A stretch of 64,000 nucleotides of DNA from Whitmania pigra (lineage: Eukaryota > Annelida > Clitellata > Hirudinida > Haemopidae): positions 362,501 to 426,500 of the forward strand of contig JAJTWR010000245.1 of the NCBI GenBank assembly GCA_021613335.1, in the 5' to 3' direction. Both the position numbers and the translations under genes were made by a program. Positions 20,556 to 42,077 of this stretch are shown here, piece after piece (position 1 is the first letter of the stretch; the number at the start of each line of letters is the position of its first letter). Under the pieces are notes generated by a model. It was not told the origin of the DNA. It saw only the letters and a list, made by a program, of their open reading frames with translations, and made no database searches.

Positions 20556-20960
20556 TTCCAGAATCTTTGCGCTTGGAGTAAGACAGAATACATCGTTTGC
20601 GATGTGGCGATTATCAAAGACACAATAGGACTGAGTGACATGAATTCACGGTGAGTAAATATGACAAACCTGATATTCATAGACGGATGGAGCAAAACAA
20701 TCCGATTGCCAGTGCGTAGAGACAGAAAGGGCTGATCACAGCTCTCATATTGAATTGGAGGGGCGAGGTATCTTTGAAGTCTTGGAACTTATGGAAAGCA
20801 TATGATGTCACAAGAAGACTTCTTGAGTGGATATTCATTAAGGTGTTACAAGAGACATATGAGATCTAGAAATGTTTCAGTACCTAGTACCTGGAGGAAA
20901 CACGGAAGAAAGGGCCGAAGATGACGTACAAAGAACACTTTCAATATTCCTAGACAATAT
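20556..20960 (+). other. possible decayed coding repeat
   Basis: More GC-rich than its surroundings. Short stretches of plausible protein (TEYIVCDVAIIKDTIG; ILNWRGEV; YLEETRKKG) occur in different plus-strand frames with stops between. This is what a decayed retroelement C-terminus abutting an (AAT)n tail would look like, but no diagnostic motif is present. Confidence 0.25.
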
Positions 20961-21139
20961 TTCGAAAATTGATTTAATCGTTTTAATCTTTCTATTTGAA
21001 TTTAAAATATTCCTATTATGGTGGTTGGGTGATCCCTGACCCAATTGAGGACTTTCAATATTACGACGATGTTTTCTGATGACGGTTCTAAAAAAGTGTT
21101 AGAAGGCTGAATAAAATGTTTCAGTAGTGTTATTGTCGA

Positions 21140-21590
21140 CGACGACATGACAAATTCCTAATATTAATGGGATGGAACATGATATTGCATTCTCGCAATT
21201 CATCTCGACGTGCGGTGGTTACGACCGTCTTTAGCACCATTACCCCCACCATCATCACTATTATTACCATCATCATCACTACCATAACCATCATCACTAT
21301 CATCACCACCATCATCATCATCAAAACAATCAAAGCAGCATTGATGCTTGTCGGATGATGAACCACAAATCTTACGCGGCAAATCGGTTGAAGAATCCCG
21401 GTTCCCGGGAAAGCATCGCATTCGTCTGCCCGTCTCGCGGGCTTCGAGATCAATTTCATGCTTCGAACGAGCGCTGGAAAGAATGTCTCCTTTGCGTCGT
21501 CACATCTCATCAGTCGTCTGTCAGTTTGCCGCCGATTCTTGGGATCATCTGGGCTTGTTTTATTTGGAAACTACTGACAGTTAATTAATT
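21140..21590. other. GC-richer segment with a (CAT/CAC)n core and overlapping open frames
   Basis: A CAT/CAC triplet tract at 21241-21322 is flanked by CpG-containing sequence. Frames of about 75-125 residues are open on both strands (plus 21348-21584; minus 21510-21130). None shows a known domain, so I do not call a gene. Confidence 0.3.
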
Positions 21591-21621
21591 ATTAACATTA
21601 TATTTTAATTAGTGATGGGCA

Positions 21622-21627
<6 letters not shown>

Positions 21628-21660
<33 letters not shown>

Positions 21661-21661
21661 G
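21628..21661. repeat. (ATT)n microsatellite
   Basis: Eleven uninterrupted ATT units. Confidence 0.9.
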
Positions 21662-22866
21662 TTTTATAAAGTAGTATATAATTCATTTAGTGATGAATAA
21701 TTTATACAGTGTTCTTTTATCTGGAAATTAAAAATGATGAGGATTTTATTTTATTTATATATATTGTGATTTAGTTAATGCTGTGTATTTTATTTAACGT
21801 TGTATGTTTTATACAGTATTGTGTATTCAATATTATATATTTAGTATTACGTATTGCATTTAAAAATGATTAATTTATTTAGTTCTGCTATTTTTATTTT
21901 GCGTCTCGTCGCGCGATAGGATGAAATAAATCTGATATTCGGCAAAAACAAAACGCCAAAATATTTTAAATTTAAATTTAAATCATGCCTATTTCAGATT
22001 ATTTATTCCAATTGGTTCTTCGAAGTCAAAGGCAGCGCATAAACTCGATGAATATTCAAACGACTGCCATTTTTCTGTTCAGATTTCCTTCAAGAAAATA
22101 AATAAAAACACACAAAATCAAAAGTCCTCTTAAAAAGTCTCTCTTATTCCATTCAGGACTTCACCTTTGAACTCCATCTTGACCTCGAAATGACTCGGCG
22201 AACCCCAGTGGCAGTGAACCGAAGAATCCACGTTGATTTTTTTCTTTTGACGCTATTTTTGGCGTCGGTTAATTTTAAATATAATTTCAAAATTATTCAT
22301 TAAGAAATTATTATATTATATAATTAATTTATAAAGATAAGTATTTATTTATATTAAATTTATTATTAAATGCTCGAAAATGTTGTCGAACGAAGTATTG
22401 TCAAATAATATGTTGTAAATGTATTTCATTTGTATGAAACGTCATTCAGACAATCTGTATTTTCTGTAATATTTTTCGCATTATTATTTTTTTTGGAGCA
22501 ATAAAAAAATGAAAACGTTTGAATAAAATTAATCATCATCACCACCACCATATTCACTATCACCACCATCATCATAGTCATCACCACCGCCAGCACCAAC
22601 ATCATCATAACCTCGGAACATAACTGACCTTGGAAGATTTTCTTCAAAACTACATTTCCATTGTAATCTTTTTCCTCTTCCGTCAAATCATTTCCTCAAA
22701 GTGATACATTTCCATTTTTTTTCCAGGCGCATACATCATCCCAGAGGGTTCATTCATCATGTGACACTCGTCGATCAATCAAAAAATCAAAGCGGTCCCC
22801 TAAGCTTCTACTTGAAGGCAGAGAAAATTGGAAAAAAAATCCATACGCCATTAAGACCTTTTCACC
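21662..22866. other. non-coding stretch and 5' region of the GPCR gene
   Basis: Contains a CAT/CAC tract at 22532-22608. A TTTTTTTTCCAG acceptor at about 22726 probably ends a 5'UTR intron of the receptor gene. No other gene is supported. Confidence 0.4.
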
Positions 22867-24828
22867 ATGTCACAGGATTCGCCACCCACCCGGCAACACG
22901 ACGCATTCAATACTACCCCGGTCTCCAACTTCGGCCATCCCACCCATAAGCCGTTGGCACCCTTCCTGGTACCCAGCGATGCCGTATTTGTGCCGATAAA
23001 CGCCTACTTCGTACCGGGCTTGATCTGTGGCACCCTCGTAGTTAACGTGATGGTCTGTTTGGTTCTCCTGAAGCCTCACATTAGGTCTACGACGAACACA
23101 ATACTTACTGCCATGGCCCTAGCAGACACCATGACAGGGCTTTGCCCTCTGCCCTGCTATCTGTACTTCTACACCGCGGGTCATTACAGAGAGTTCGTCT
23201 CCTACGATTGGTGTTACAGCTACCTCTGTCTGACAGATTTTCTTCCAAGCATTTTCCACACTGCTTCAGTCTGGTTGACTCTGGTGCTGGCTCTCCAGCG
23301 CTACCTCAGCGTTTGCCACGCCCAGGCTTCGCGCTGGCTCTGCACCATTAGAAACGCCACCATAGCTGCCGGGTGTGTGCTGCTAGCAGCCGTTTTATCT
23401 CAGCTAGGTCGTTTTATTGAGATGGATTATTTTCCTGTCGTTCTTAAGTCAAACTTGCTGAGGCAACCGACTATTACCGACTACAGAGCGACTATTGCCA
23501 GAGAGCTCGAAGGTATGCTTTACAGGTGTACTACGCTTGCCGGTGAAATATTTGATTAATCAAAATTCAAGGCCCTTAACAGTTCTAATGAGAGCGTCTT
23601 ACGATCTGGCGTTAAATATTTAAAACAATAACTAATTTTATATGCATTGTACTTTTAAGTTAACGTATTAGATTTAAAAATGGTAATACAGTAATTTTAT
23701 TGTTGGCATAATTAAAACCTACATTTCTTTATGAAAACTTTAATCGATCTAGGTTTTAAAGGAAAAATCACTAGACAACACAAACTGAACGAATTGATAC
23801 TAACCGAATTATTAAAATTTGAAAGATCTTTGCGACTGTATTCAGAGAATAACCACTGTTATGAAAGCCACGACAATGCAGACTTATGAATAGCTATGAT
23901 AATAAAGTTTTATAATAACGGTCCCGTCGTACAGAATTTATGGGTTTTCCACAAAAGACGCCCACGAAACATTAATAATCCCACAGGGTGTCGCCTGAAA
24001 TACCATTCTTTCATTTCAGACGTCACTCCGGTCGCAATAAAATCGCAGCAGCTGCAGACGGCTTCTCCTGGCGACAGCGGCGTCTCAGACGAATACGATG
24101 TGGTAGGTTGCATTTTCGCCATGAAAAAGGCTCTCATTCCCTACCAGCACTTGTACTTCAACTCCTACTACCTCTTTCGGATCTTCTTCATCCATTTCAT
24201 CCCCTGCATGAGCCTCATCGTCATCAACGGCATCCTCCTAAAGACAATGCGAGAGGGACAGACCAGGAGAACACGGCTACTGAAGATGAACCGGCTGAGC
24301 GAATCACGCCGGCTAGCCGAGATTAATAGGACGACGCTCATGCTGGTCATAGTGGTAGCCCTGTTTCTGGTCGTGGAGGTCCCTAGCGCTATCATCTTTA
24401 TCCTTCACGTTCTTCAGAACAGTTTCGGTCTGGTTCCTCTCATCAGTTACACGATCGCCGAAAACGTAACGACCATAGTCAACCTCATCATCCTACTGAG
24501 TTACCCCATGAACTTTTTCATCTACTGCGCCATGAGCACCCAGTTCAGAGCTGGTTTCGTTCAGCTCTTCAGGAGGAACCCTACTTCCTCTGACTCGGTC
24601 AAGGACAAGAACGGCAGGCTGCTGGAAACGCCGGCTAAGGGCCGTAGTCGAAGTTGCACTGAGAACGCTTTTGTCGAGACAATAGGGGATTTCAGTATGA
24701 AACCGAAAGATGGAAATTATAAAGGAAGCACCAAGAGAGCGACCGAGTCGGCTGACGCCCATGCGGCTCTGGCAGTCGCTACAAGGCCAGTTGCCAAGGC
24801 TGACTTCTCTAGCGACGTGAAGCTGTAA
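22867..24828 (+). CDS. SPR: sex-peptide/myoinhibitory-peptide receptor-like GPCR
   Basis: Two exons, 22867-23512 and 24020-24828, join in phase 1 (donor GTATGC, acceptor CATTTCAG) to give 484 residues. Seven membrane segments are visible. Helix 2 contains LTAMALADTMTGLCPLPCY, and helix 3 has TDFLPSIFHTASVWLTL followed by QRY (144-146) in place of DRY, as in the sex-peptide/MIP receptor family. Helix 7 has YPMNFFIYCAM in place of NPxxY, also typical. The N-terminus carries an N-glycosylation site (NTT, 15-17). The intron falls in extracellular loop 2, before the conserved Cys (VVGCIF). It should sit in the plasma membrane and sense an amidated neuropeptide through G proteins. Another FMRFamide/DMSR-type receptor is the alternative. 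Confidence 0.85.
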
Positions 24829-24888
24829 TTAAGAATTATTATTTTGAAACGAGATGTTTATTGTGGTTTTAGAATTTCGTAAAAACAA

Positions 24889-24911
24889 AAAATAAATAAA
24901 TAAATAAATAT
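24889..24911 (+). terminator. polyadenylation signals of the GPCR gene
   Basis: Overlapping AATAAA hexamers (AAATAAATAAATAAATAAAT) lie 60-80 bases after the receptor stop codon. Confidence 0.6.
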
Positions 24912-27709
24912 TTCTTTGTTTTATTGTGGACTTGTTATTTTATCAAAATAAAAAAAAAATATTCGTTGTTTAGTTGTGGTGCTAGTGTGTTTTATCTAAA
25001 TAAAATTCTGTATATTTCTGTATCGCACAATCGAAGAAACATTCATCAGTCATCAATCATTGTCAAGGTTTTCAGAGAATGAGAAAAATGTAAATTTATT
25101 ATTTTTTATTATTTTTATTATTTTGCCCTGAGGTGTTCCTCTTAGGGTGTTTCCGCTGTAGCTCTCATTGAACGGTGATTCATTACGTTACATTTAATTT
25201 CATAATTTGGTTTTATTTCTGTGTTTCGTTTTATTTTTATTTTTTTTAAATATTTCAATAAAATCTAACAAGTTTGTCGGCATTTACAGTTGTGGTTGAA
25301 AAACTTAGAGAACTGTTGTTTAAAATGACATCTGTCCGCAATCATCGTTGTTGTTGTTGTTGTTGTGCGAATATATTTAAAACCCGTAAATGTATAAATC
25401 AAATTAAACGTTATTACTTGATCGCATTAAAATTCTTTTTTTTCTTGAGGTTTTCGAGTAAATAAATTTCCAATCGAATTATTTTCAAACTTCCAAATAA
25501 CCACGCCAATTTGTTTGGCCGAGACACAAATTAGGTTTTCGCGTTCCTCGCTCTGCAATGATATTTGTCTTATTTGAGGACGTACTTTTCTGAAATTGGA
25601 AAACCTTTCAGCAATGAATTGAAAATTATTTTAATTCCGCGTGCAGAAAACCTGGTTTAAGGGTTTAAAGTTCTTTTTAGGCGGAATTTTAGCAAATGCG
25701 ATTCTCTGGAATACGTTAATGGAAAGTTTTTCTGTGAAAAATAATTTTTATTCCTTCAATTCTTTTATGGAAATTTTTTTGATGGACTGAATAGACTTAA
25801 ACGAAGGGTAGCACTGAGCGGAGTCTTCAAATATTAATGAGGCGTTAATTAAATATTATAGAGGTATTAATGAGATGTTGATTAGGCATTAATGGGATGA
25901 TACGTAGATTTCAATTAGATGATAATGATATGTTAATTAGATGTTGATGAGATGATAATTATCAATATTAACAATATGATGTTGAACGAATCTGATGGCT
26001 CGATGAGCTGGTTTTTGCCATCTGCGTTTTGATGATTCAGTTTTCAATTCCAAAATTATAATTTATGTTTATTTACTTGATTTATTTTAATATTAACTTA
26101 CTTAAATTATATTAAGAAATAATATAATTAAATTATGTTAAGAAATTATCTTAAGTAAAGAAAGCTAACGAATGGTAAAAGGAACTTTTCCGTTCAACAA
26201 TATTTGCATTGGAATCATTTGTATTTCTGCGCATTTTTTTTTCTTGAAAATTATTTTAGAATAAAATAATCATTTTATAATAATATAAAAAATTTTTAAA
26301 ATAAAAAATTACTTGACAGCTGATAAATTGACTTTTAAAACATATCTTCAAAAATATTTATATACTAACAAGACATTTTAAAATAAATTTTAATTAAATC
26401 TAACCTCTTAGAGTGAATAAATGTTTATTGATAATACATTAATGCATTTGTTACGATTTTACAACTCGAGATCCTTTCTAAGAATTTAAAAGTTAAAAGC
26501 AAACTCTAATTTTCGTTAAAAGCATTATTTTAAGATTCTAAACAAAATAAAACAATACAATACAATAATTTCAATTTCAATAATTTATTAACAACAAAAT
26601 CAACAGCACCATTATGCCTATTTACATCCCATGCAGTCATAAACATTCCCAGGGCATAGTTTAGACCTTATCAAGTCATTCCAGTAGCAAATGATCCAGC
26701 CTGTGGACGGGGCACCACGGGAATAGGAGACAAAAAGGTTATCACAGGGGACAACGGGCTTCGATTTATGACCGGCAGTTTCCAACGCCCCCCTAAACAA
26801 AAATACTTTTTTTTTTTTGGCCGACAACCTCCACAAATTATGACATCCTGGAATGATTACGATAAGCGATGTTTATGCCTGAGTGATGATTTAAAATAAT
26901 ATATTTTCTGAATTTAAATAGCTAGTTGTTGACAAATGTTATTAGCTAGCTAAAAATCAATAAGCAATTTTGCTAATGCTATCAATCATTATTAATAACA
27001 TTACTTCTTATTGTTATTACTATTATTACTATTATTTTTTTTATTACGACACTCCAAAGTAATATCGCCCTAATCCTCACCAACAGCAATTGAAATGTAT
27101 TATTTTCAATTCTATTTCCACTCGAAAAAGCAAAGCAAACGGCCAACATAAAAAAAAAGGAAACAATTGTCATCCATAAAGCTTAATTTGCAACTAAAAG
27201 TGACATTAAAATATTAGCGCTTTTCGAACTCGTTCATCGTTATGTTGGCACCAAAACAGGGTCTTGTCTGGAGGACTAATTCAATCTTTAAACCAACTTT
27301 ACTCCTCTCGGCTTACTTTATGCCGAAGTATTTTACGAACCGAGGCATTGAAAATTGTCTTATTATGAGGTCATTTATAATTTCAAATTAGTAAAACTAA
27401 TACGGTAATATGAAAATCAGCACTTTGTAATGACAATCCTCCATAAGGACACGCTCATTTCACGTCACACTGTTGAACATTTTACTGTAGCCACTATCCA
27501 AATAACTAAGGCAGCTTTTTGAATACCTCTGAACAAAAAAAAAAAAAACTAAAAAAAACCATTTTCGAGAACCCAATGGCGTCTCTATACGATCCACCCC
27601 ATAAAGAAGACTTTGTTTTTGAATTGGAGAACCTACCCACTTGATTTAGTGGACTACCACACAAACAGATAAGAGGACCCATGAATTGGTGCGTATGAAG
27701 GAGATATAT
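24912..27709. other. AT-rich intergenic stretch, no gene supported
   Basis: Short open frames exist (25274-25465 plus; 26836-26618 minus, ending CPGNVYDCMGCK; 27173-26982 minus). None has a recognisable domain or paired splice sites. A (TTG)n run is at 25347-25365. Confidence 0.4.
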
Positions 27710-27850
27710 CTGTGAATGGATGGTTACAATTGTGGGTATTTATGAATTTATGTATTTATGGTTAAGATAGTGAGTACTGATGAATGGATGGCTAAGATAG
27801 TGAGTACTGATGAATGGATGGCTAAGATTGTGAGTATTACTTATGAATGG
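27710..27850 (+). repeat. 30-bp tandem repeat, about three units
   Basis: The unit GCTAAGATAGTGAGTACTGA + TGAATGGATG repeats from 27761, with a more diverged unit upstream. It is a multiple of three and open on the plus strand, reading MAKIVSTDEW twice and then a variant. The frame is short (60 residues) with no start context, so coding is unproven. Confidence 0.75.
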
Positions 27851-29904
27851 ATATTTGAGATCGTGGTATTTATAAATGCACGGAGTATAGAGTACAAAAA
27901 ATGGAGTATCAGTGAAAATATGGTGAAGAATGAGGCCTGAAATTGTTATCGAAATTATACCTCGATGGGTATAACATGGGGTGTCATTGCACGGGTATGA
28001 ATGAAATGGGTACAACTAAAACAGTTGTACTTTTGAGCAGTATCTTCCAAAGCGTCGAGGATTAAATGTCTAACTGCGGCAAAAAGAGGCGGCCAGTTAC
28101 TATCAAGAGAAGTGTCACAATGTTCCATATTTAATCGATAATTAGAATAATGAGAATTAAAAAAAAATATTGTTCAAAACCTTAAAAATAAAATAATATT
28201 TGCTAAAAAATATTTAACCATGTGCGATTTCTCTCTAAGCTCAATAAAAAGTTTCAATGTTAGGCATTTTCTAAAGTTTAAATTAATTAGACCATACTTA
28301 TGTTTTAATTTTAATTAACTAGACAATACAATTATTATGTTTTAATTGCTAGAATTATGCAGAATAATTATGGTCATAATAAACCCAACACGCGAGCAGT
28401 CTGTGTTGTTTGATTCTTAATCAGCAAAATAATTAGTAACAAAAAAAAAAAAAAATAAGACATGAAAAGAAATAATTGATCATTATTGCGCTTCTGCATC
28501 AAAGGTTTTTCCGATGAAATTAGCGTCAGGAATTCATCGGAATTTTTCATTGGAACGTGTTTACTGGACTTAATTTAGAAACTTTCCTTTGATCCCTACG
28601 AATTTCAAGAGTCTTGAGAGTTTGCATGGGTAGAGAAACGATACATTCAAGAACGGGCACCCGCTCATCGACATCATCAACATCATCACTATCATCATCA
28701 TCATCACTACCACCATCATCATCATCATCATCATCGGATCGTAACTCGGTATATTTTAGAGAGACCAACCTGCCAACCACATTTTTACTTTTATGGCGAG
28801 GATTATTTTGCTTTATTCGGGAAAAAATAAATAAAAACGAATAAAAACCTCCTGAAATTACGATCAGGCCACGTTCGTCGCAACGGTTATCAGTGGACAA
28901 AGATGAGTATCCAAAGTTAGAAAAAAATATTTTAAAACCATATTTGAATAATTTGAAAATGTATAGCAGACTTATTATTATTATTATTATTATAATTACA
29001 GTTTATTTTTAATAAATTATGCCTGCAAAGTAAATCCAAGGGGGTCACCATTTCTTCTTGAATTTATTTGGAAATTCTAGCCACAAAATCTTTTTTTTTT
29101 TAGATTTTTATTAATATTCAACTTTAAAAGCATTAATAACTTAAATTAAAAATCGCACTAACACTAATCGTGAGATTACTTTTAATTATTTTTCATTTTC
29201 GCGCATTTTTATTTTATTTATTTTATTTATTTTTTTATTATTTTTTTGTGCTAAAAGACAGCAGGTAACTTTTTATTAAGTGTACGTTTAATAGCGTGGA
29301 TATGTTTACGCTGGTAAATGTGAAAATATTGTCGTTTAATGAAAAGTTGGAACTACTTTGCAATCTAATTATCAAATGGCGCTACCAGACGCAACTAACG
29401 GCGTCAAGACAAATTGCGTCAAACACAAATGCGTCATCGATTCATTCTGTCTCAGGTTGACTAAAAAAATGTCAGACGCTAAGTATTTAAGTTTGTATTT
29501 CAGGAGAAATTATTTGAGAAATAAATAATTAACAATAACGTGTTTTTGAAAGATAATTTTTAATAATAATAATTGAATAATTTTAATAATTTTGTTGATT
29601 TTAATCTCCAAAATGAAAGTGAAAATAAGAATAAAAATAAAAATAGTGAAATCAAGAAAGTCAAGATGGTGCGAGAGATCTGCTCATGTCGAAAGTGGAC
29701 AATTTACTCACTCACTCACTCACTCGATGGACATTTTCAAGACATTTAAAACGATTTAAAAATGAACAAATTCGGATTTAAAATTTCGCAAAAAAAAAAA
29801 TAAAATAAATTGATAAGTAAGAGAAAGAAAGAAATAAAAAGAAGAAAAACAGAATAAATAAATCAAATAAAACAAAAAAAATAAAGAAAAAATAAATAAT
29901 TTTT
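27851..29904. other. intergenic stretch with simple repeats
   Basis: Contains a (CAT)n/(CAC)n tract at 28672-28736, a short (ATT)n near 28975, and CACT repeats at 29708-29725. The open frame 28900-28547 (minus) is built largely on the Asp-coding CAT tract. No gene is called. Confidence 0.4.
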
Positions 29905-35726
<5,822 letters not shown>

Positions 35727-35771
35727 CTGTAAGAATTTTTTTTTGATCGTCATTGTTAATTAGTAATTTTA

Positions 35772-38215
<2,444 letters not shown>

Positions 38216-39069
38216 ATAATAACAAACATCAGTAAGAACAACAGCAAACACATTAACAACACCAACAACAATTCAGTCAACTCTGGCTTGTATTTTGATC
38301 CTGTAAACTTGTGACGCACAAATGAAAAGAAGGCCTTTGAAATTTAGGAATAAGTTTAACCTCCCACTATCTAAGACTTATTTTTATCTGAAATTTTATC
38401 CTAAAAATTCATTCATCACGTGTAAACATTACAAAATGTCAATATTGGCATTTTACATTGTATTTCGTTGATCGATTATTTGTTATTTTATTTATTTTTT
38501 TTTTATGATCATTCATTTTATTGACAAGAATAGCAAAGCGTCACAACTGTCAATGCTTAAGAATCGAAAGATATTCTTCATTAATATTTTTGTAATATTA
38601 CATAACATGTAATTATATTAACACACTTTATTTTATACACTATTTTATCTAACGTTGTTATTTTTGTATTTTTGAACATTTGAGGACATTAAAGCAGTTA
38701 TCATCGATTATTAATTAGTAATTATCCTTAATCACAATTTAGTAAATAATAATCGATGATTAAAGTAAATAATATTTAGAATTTAGTAAATAATACTTAC
38801 AACAATAACAATAATAACATCAAAGACTTAAACAATTATGATAAACAACAATAACATTCATCGTTTTGTAAGCGAGATGATTACTGATTGATCTTGACAT
38901 TTGAAGGAACATCCGTCAATCACTACGATTGATCATCAACCGAACCGATTTCAAACTGTTCGCTGAAACCGGATAACCAGTTTAGGAAGACTGGAATTTG
39001 AGAAGAATGACATGACTAATATAAATATTAATAGCATTTTAAATATTGTTAACACTATTAATTAATTAA
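38216..39069. other. spacer, no gene seen
   Basis: AT-rich sequence. No exon or known repeat recognised. Confidence 0.45.
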
Positions 39070-39077
39070 ATAATAAT

Positions 39078-39129
<52 letters not shown>

Positions 39130-39213
39130 CACAATAATAATAATAATAATAATAGTAATCACAATAATAATAATAATAATAATAATCACAATAATAATAA
39201 TAATAATAATAAC
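39070..39213. repeat. (AAT)n array with CAC interruptions
   Basis: AAT units broken three times by ATCACAAT at about 28-bp and 33-bp intervals, a higher-order pattern. Confidence 0.92.
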
Positions 39214-39916
39214 ATTTATTAAGTCGAGCTTCCTTTCACACAATTCTAGACATTTCTTTACAGATGGCGTTGTCAAGTTACATGCACTCTGCACGTGTCT
39301 AAGTTACCCGGGCGCACGTGGTCGCACCTTTATTATCATCTACAGGTGATTCAGGTGTGTAAAGGTGACTGTAATTAACCTTTGAACTGCTAATTCGCTG
39401 ACAGAAAATTTACTATATCATGCATGCGATGATACTTAAGTACAAAGATATTCGTATGCTGATGGGCTGATATAGCTGATATAGTCGCTAGCCGACTACA
39501 AAGGCGTTAGCCTCTAGCGATAGCTACTACAGCGGCGACAGCTTGCGGAGAGGTTAAGGGACAATGATAAATGTTAGATGCTAACACATTTTTAATCATT
39601 AACCTGATAAATTTAGTTGTTTTTTTTTCTTTTAAATGTGAGATGATTTGAAAAAATCTTTGTCATTTTAATTTGACGGCTATAAATATATTGCAAACAA
39701 TATTTGAGTAAATTCGTAATTTAAATATTCTTTAATTATTTTTTTTAATCTTTAGCCAACATTCGAAAGCTAATTAGCTGCGGCTTGAGTGTATTTATAA
39801 AGTTCAGTCAATGGTGCTTAAAATCACAACTTAAAAAGTGCGATATTTTCTAAGTGGCATAATTCAATTATGTGAGATGCCACTTCAAATGCAAGCTCGC
39901 TAGAATTCTCATGACT

Positions 39917-40065
39917 TTGATTATGATGATTACGATTATGATTATTATGATTATGATTATGATGATGATGATTATGAGGATTATGAGGATTATGATTGTG
40001 ATTACGATGATTATGATTATGATTATGATGATTAGGAGGATTATGATTATGATTATGATGATGAC
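39917..40065. repeat. (GATTAT)n-rich array
   Basis: Degenerate GATTATGAT/GATGATTAC repeats, open in several frames. The resulting Ile/Met or His/Asn frames are low-complexity artefacts. Confidence 0.9.
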
Positions 40066-41214
40066 AACACAATCTACCAAAGACTTGCATTAACAGAAAC
40101 ATTTGCAAAACATTGCAGCATTACGTAAATTTCATGACAAATAATGAAAACTCAAATTACGATTTTCCTGGAAGTTGTTTAGAAAACATGAATTCTTAGA
40201 CCAAACTTCAGAAGACAAACATAATCACATGCATATTTTCTAAATTAAGAGACATACTTTCGATACAATTCTCAACGAGACGGTAGTTAAGGCTAATTTA
40301 ATTGCTAGCGGCAAATCTTTTGATCGGCCACACGGAATCTAAATCATTCCAATCATATTTTCTCAATAAAATATAATAATCAGTTAACAGCTCATGTTTT
40401 TCCATGCTTATTAATCTCCTTCTTACTCCACAACAAGCCATAAATTCAATCCACAACAATCAGCAACCAACCCACATCAATCGAACGTTTGCAACAGATA
40501 ATGCCAAAGTTGAACGCTCTTAAATTTTCCATTAAAGTCTATTTGAAGAAAGATTAGGCGCCGACTTATTACTTAAATTAATTTATAATTCATTTCTTAA
40601 TGATTACATAAGCTGAGAATAAAAGTATAATTTGAATAAGTAATAATCATTAATAATCCTTATATATATATTTTTTTTGTACTAAAATTAATTAATTAAT
40701 AACCTGGTTTATTACGTTCTAAATTAAATGAATTGAATTAATAAATATCCCTCAAACAAGTTACAGATCATCAAAAAACATGGCAAGCATTCAGTCGCCG
40801 CCTTTTCTGCAGGTAGAAGATGCTAAGAACCCATACTATTTATAGCGCTGAACTTTCAGAAAATTTGACCCAAGCAGGTCAAAGTTCAAGCAAAGTGTCA
40901 TTAATTTTTGACCCAGAGGTTGCTTTTCTCGAATTTGAACTCAAAACCTTTGAAACACTTGAGCATGTCGCTTATCAATTTGGTACCACATCAATCATTG
41001 ATTATGTAGGACATTGGCTCAATTATGCATCACAATCTTGATTCATTTAAGACCATCCATCGAATCTCAAATCCATTTATATAGCGCATTGTAGAATCGT
41101 GATCTGGCTTTATTATCGATAATATCAGGTAGTTCAGACTGGTTTAGAAAAATATCTTGTCCTGCTGGGTAATCATTTTAGTGTGTCATTTCTTCATCCG
41201 GCAATAATAATACA
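40066..41214. other. spacer, no gene supported
   Basis: A 73-residue plus-strand frame at 40820-41041 (MLRTHTIYSAELSENLTQAG...) is open but has no splice context or known domain. A GCGC-type SINE-like phrase is at about 41073-41100. Confidence 0.35.
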
Positions 41215-41331
41215 TCAATACATTAATTCATTAATATATTAATATATTAATACATTAATACATTAATACATTAATACATTAATACATTAATACATTAACA
41301 CTTTAAAACATTAATACATTACTACATTAAT
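41215..41331. repeat. (TTAATACA)n octanucleotide array
   Basis: About 12 units of TTAATACA, with variants TTAATATA and TTAACACT at the edges. Confidence 0.93.
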
Positions 41332-41858
41332 TAATCCACCCAAACGCATTTTCAATGAGTCTGTCAATGAATCCGCCATGGGAGAAGAATTACAACAAAG
41401 GAGTTTAAATAAGCTGCCATCGATTTGCTAGGCTCCAAGAATGCACTATTTTTTTCACCTTATTCGTAAACGCATTACATTATAAATACATCGAGTTATT
41501 AATTACAGATTAATATGTAATAGCATTACATTGTAAACATAATATTGCATGCCACTTGAGTGTTAAGACTGAACCACTATAAGCTATCTAGATGACATGA
41601 CTATCTGACATAAGTGATCAAATTGCACCAACATCTTAAGTGTAACTTTGGCATTGTAGCAACACTAAATAATGCTCTCATGTCAAACGAACCCAGCTTG
41701 GAAATAAACCCAATAACACAAACAACTGATTGCATAACAGAAGCATGATACTTCAAAGATTTTAAACACAAAGATAATCTTTAAAATCCACATTAAATTC
41801 TTTAAATCGACCTTAGCTCTTAATTTCTAGATCTCATCCGAACCAGGACAACCATCAT

Positions 41859-42077
41859 ATGATCGTGTCCAAATGCTGGTCTTGCACAGCCATGTTTCTC
41901 TGTAAATGTTTGGGTGGTCTCAAGGACACGCTAGCTAGAATATGCGAAACCATTCGAGTTATAAATCGACTTAAAGGTTAAAATTCGTGTCTAGCACGAG
42001 AAACCTCGCTGACACAGACAAAGGATCCACGTGATATACGGGCACTAATCAAGGTGGGCTGTGGAATTCGTGAACAG
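41859..42077 (+). pseudogene. kinase-leader-like open exon interrupted by one stop
   Basis: From ATG 41859 the frame runs 40 codons (KCWSCTAMFLCKCLGGLKD ... ICETIRVINRLKG), meets a single TAA (41979-41981), then stays open for 32 codons (...KDPRDIRALIKVGCGIREQ) to a good AG|GTGAGT donor at 42078. The Cys-rich start and the amphipathic IRxINRL stretch resemble the leaders of kinases A and B, but no kinase-domain exon follows on this strand before 49.7 kb. It may be the abandoned first exon of a fourth kinase copy; the similarity is weak. Confidence 0.35.

Noticed and set aside
22155..22686. Minus-strand exon-like segments (VHCHWGSPSHFEVKMEF; EEEKDYNGNVVLKKIFQ)
   Set aside because: The first faintly recalls the HGHxYxVxVxxxG part of pyruvoyl-tetrahydropterin synthase, but its acceptor lacks a pyrimidine tract and the two segments do not join in phase.
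26618..26836. 72-residue minus-strand frame ending CPGNVYDCMGCK
   Set aside because: It contains an A12 run, has no signal peptide or splice context, and does not match the peptide family cysteine pattern.
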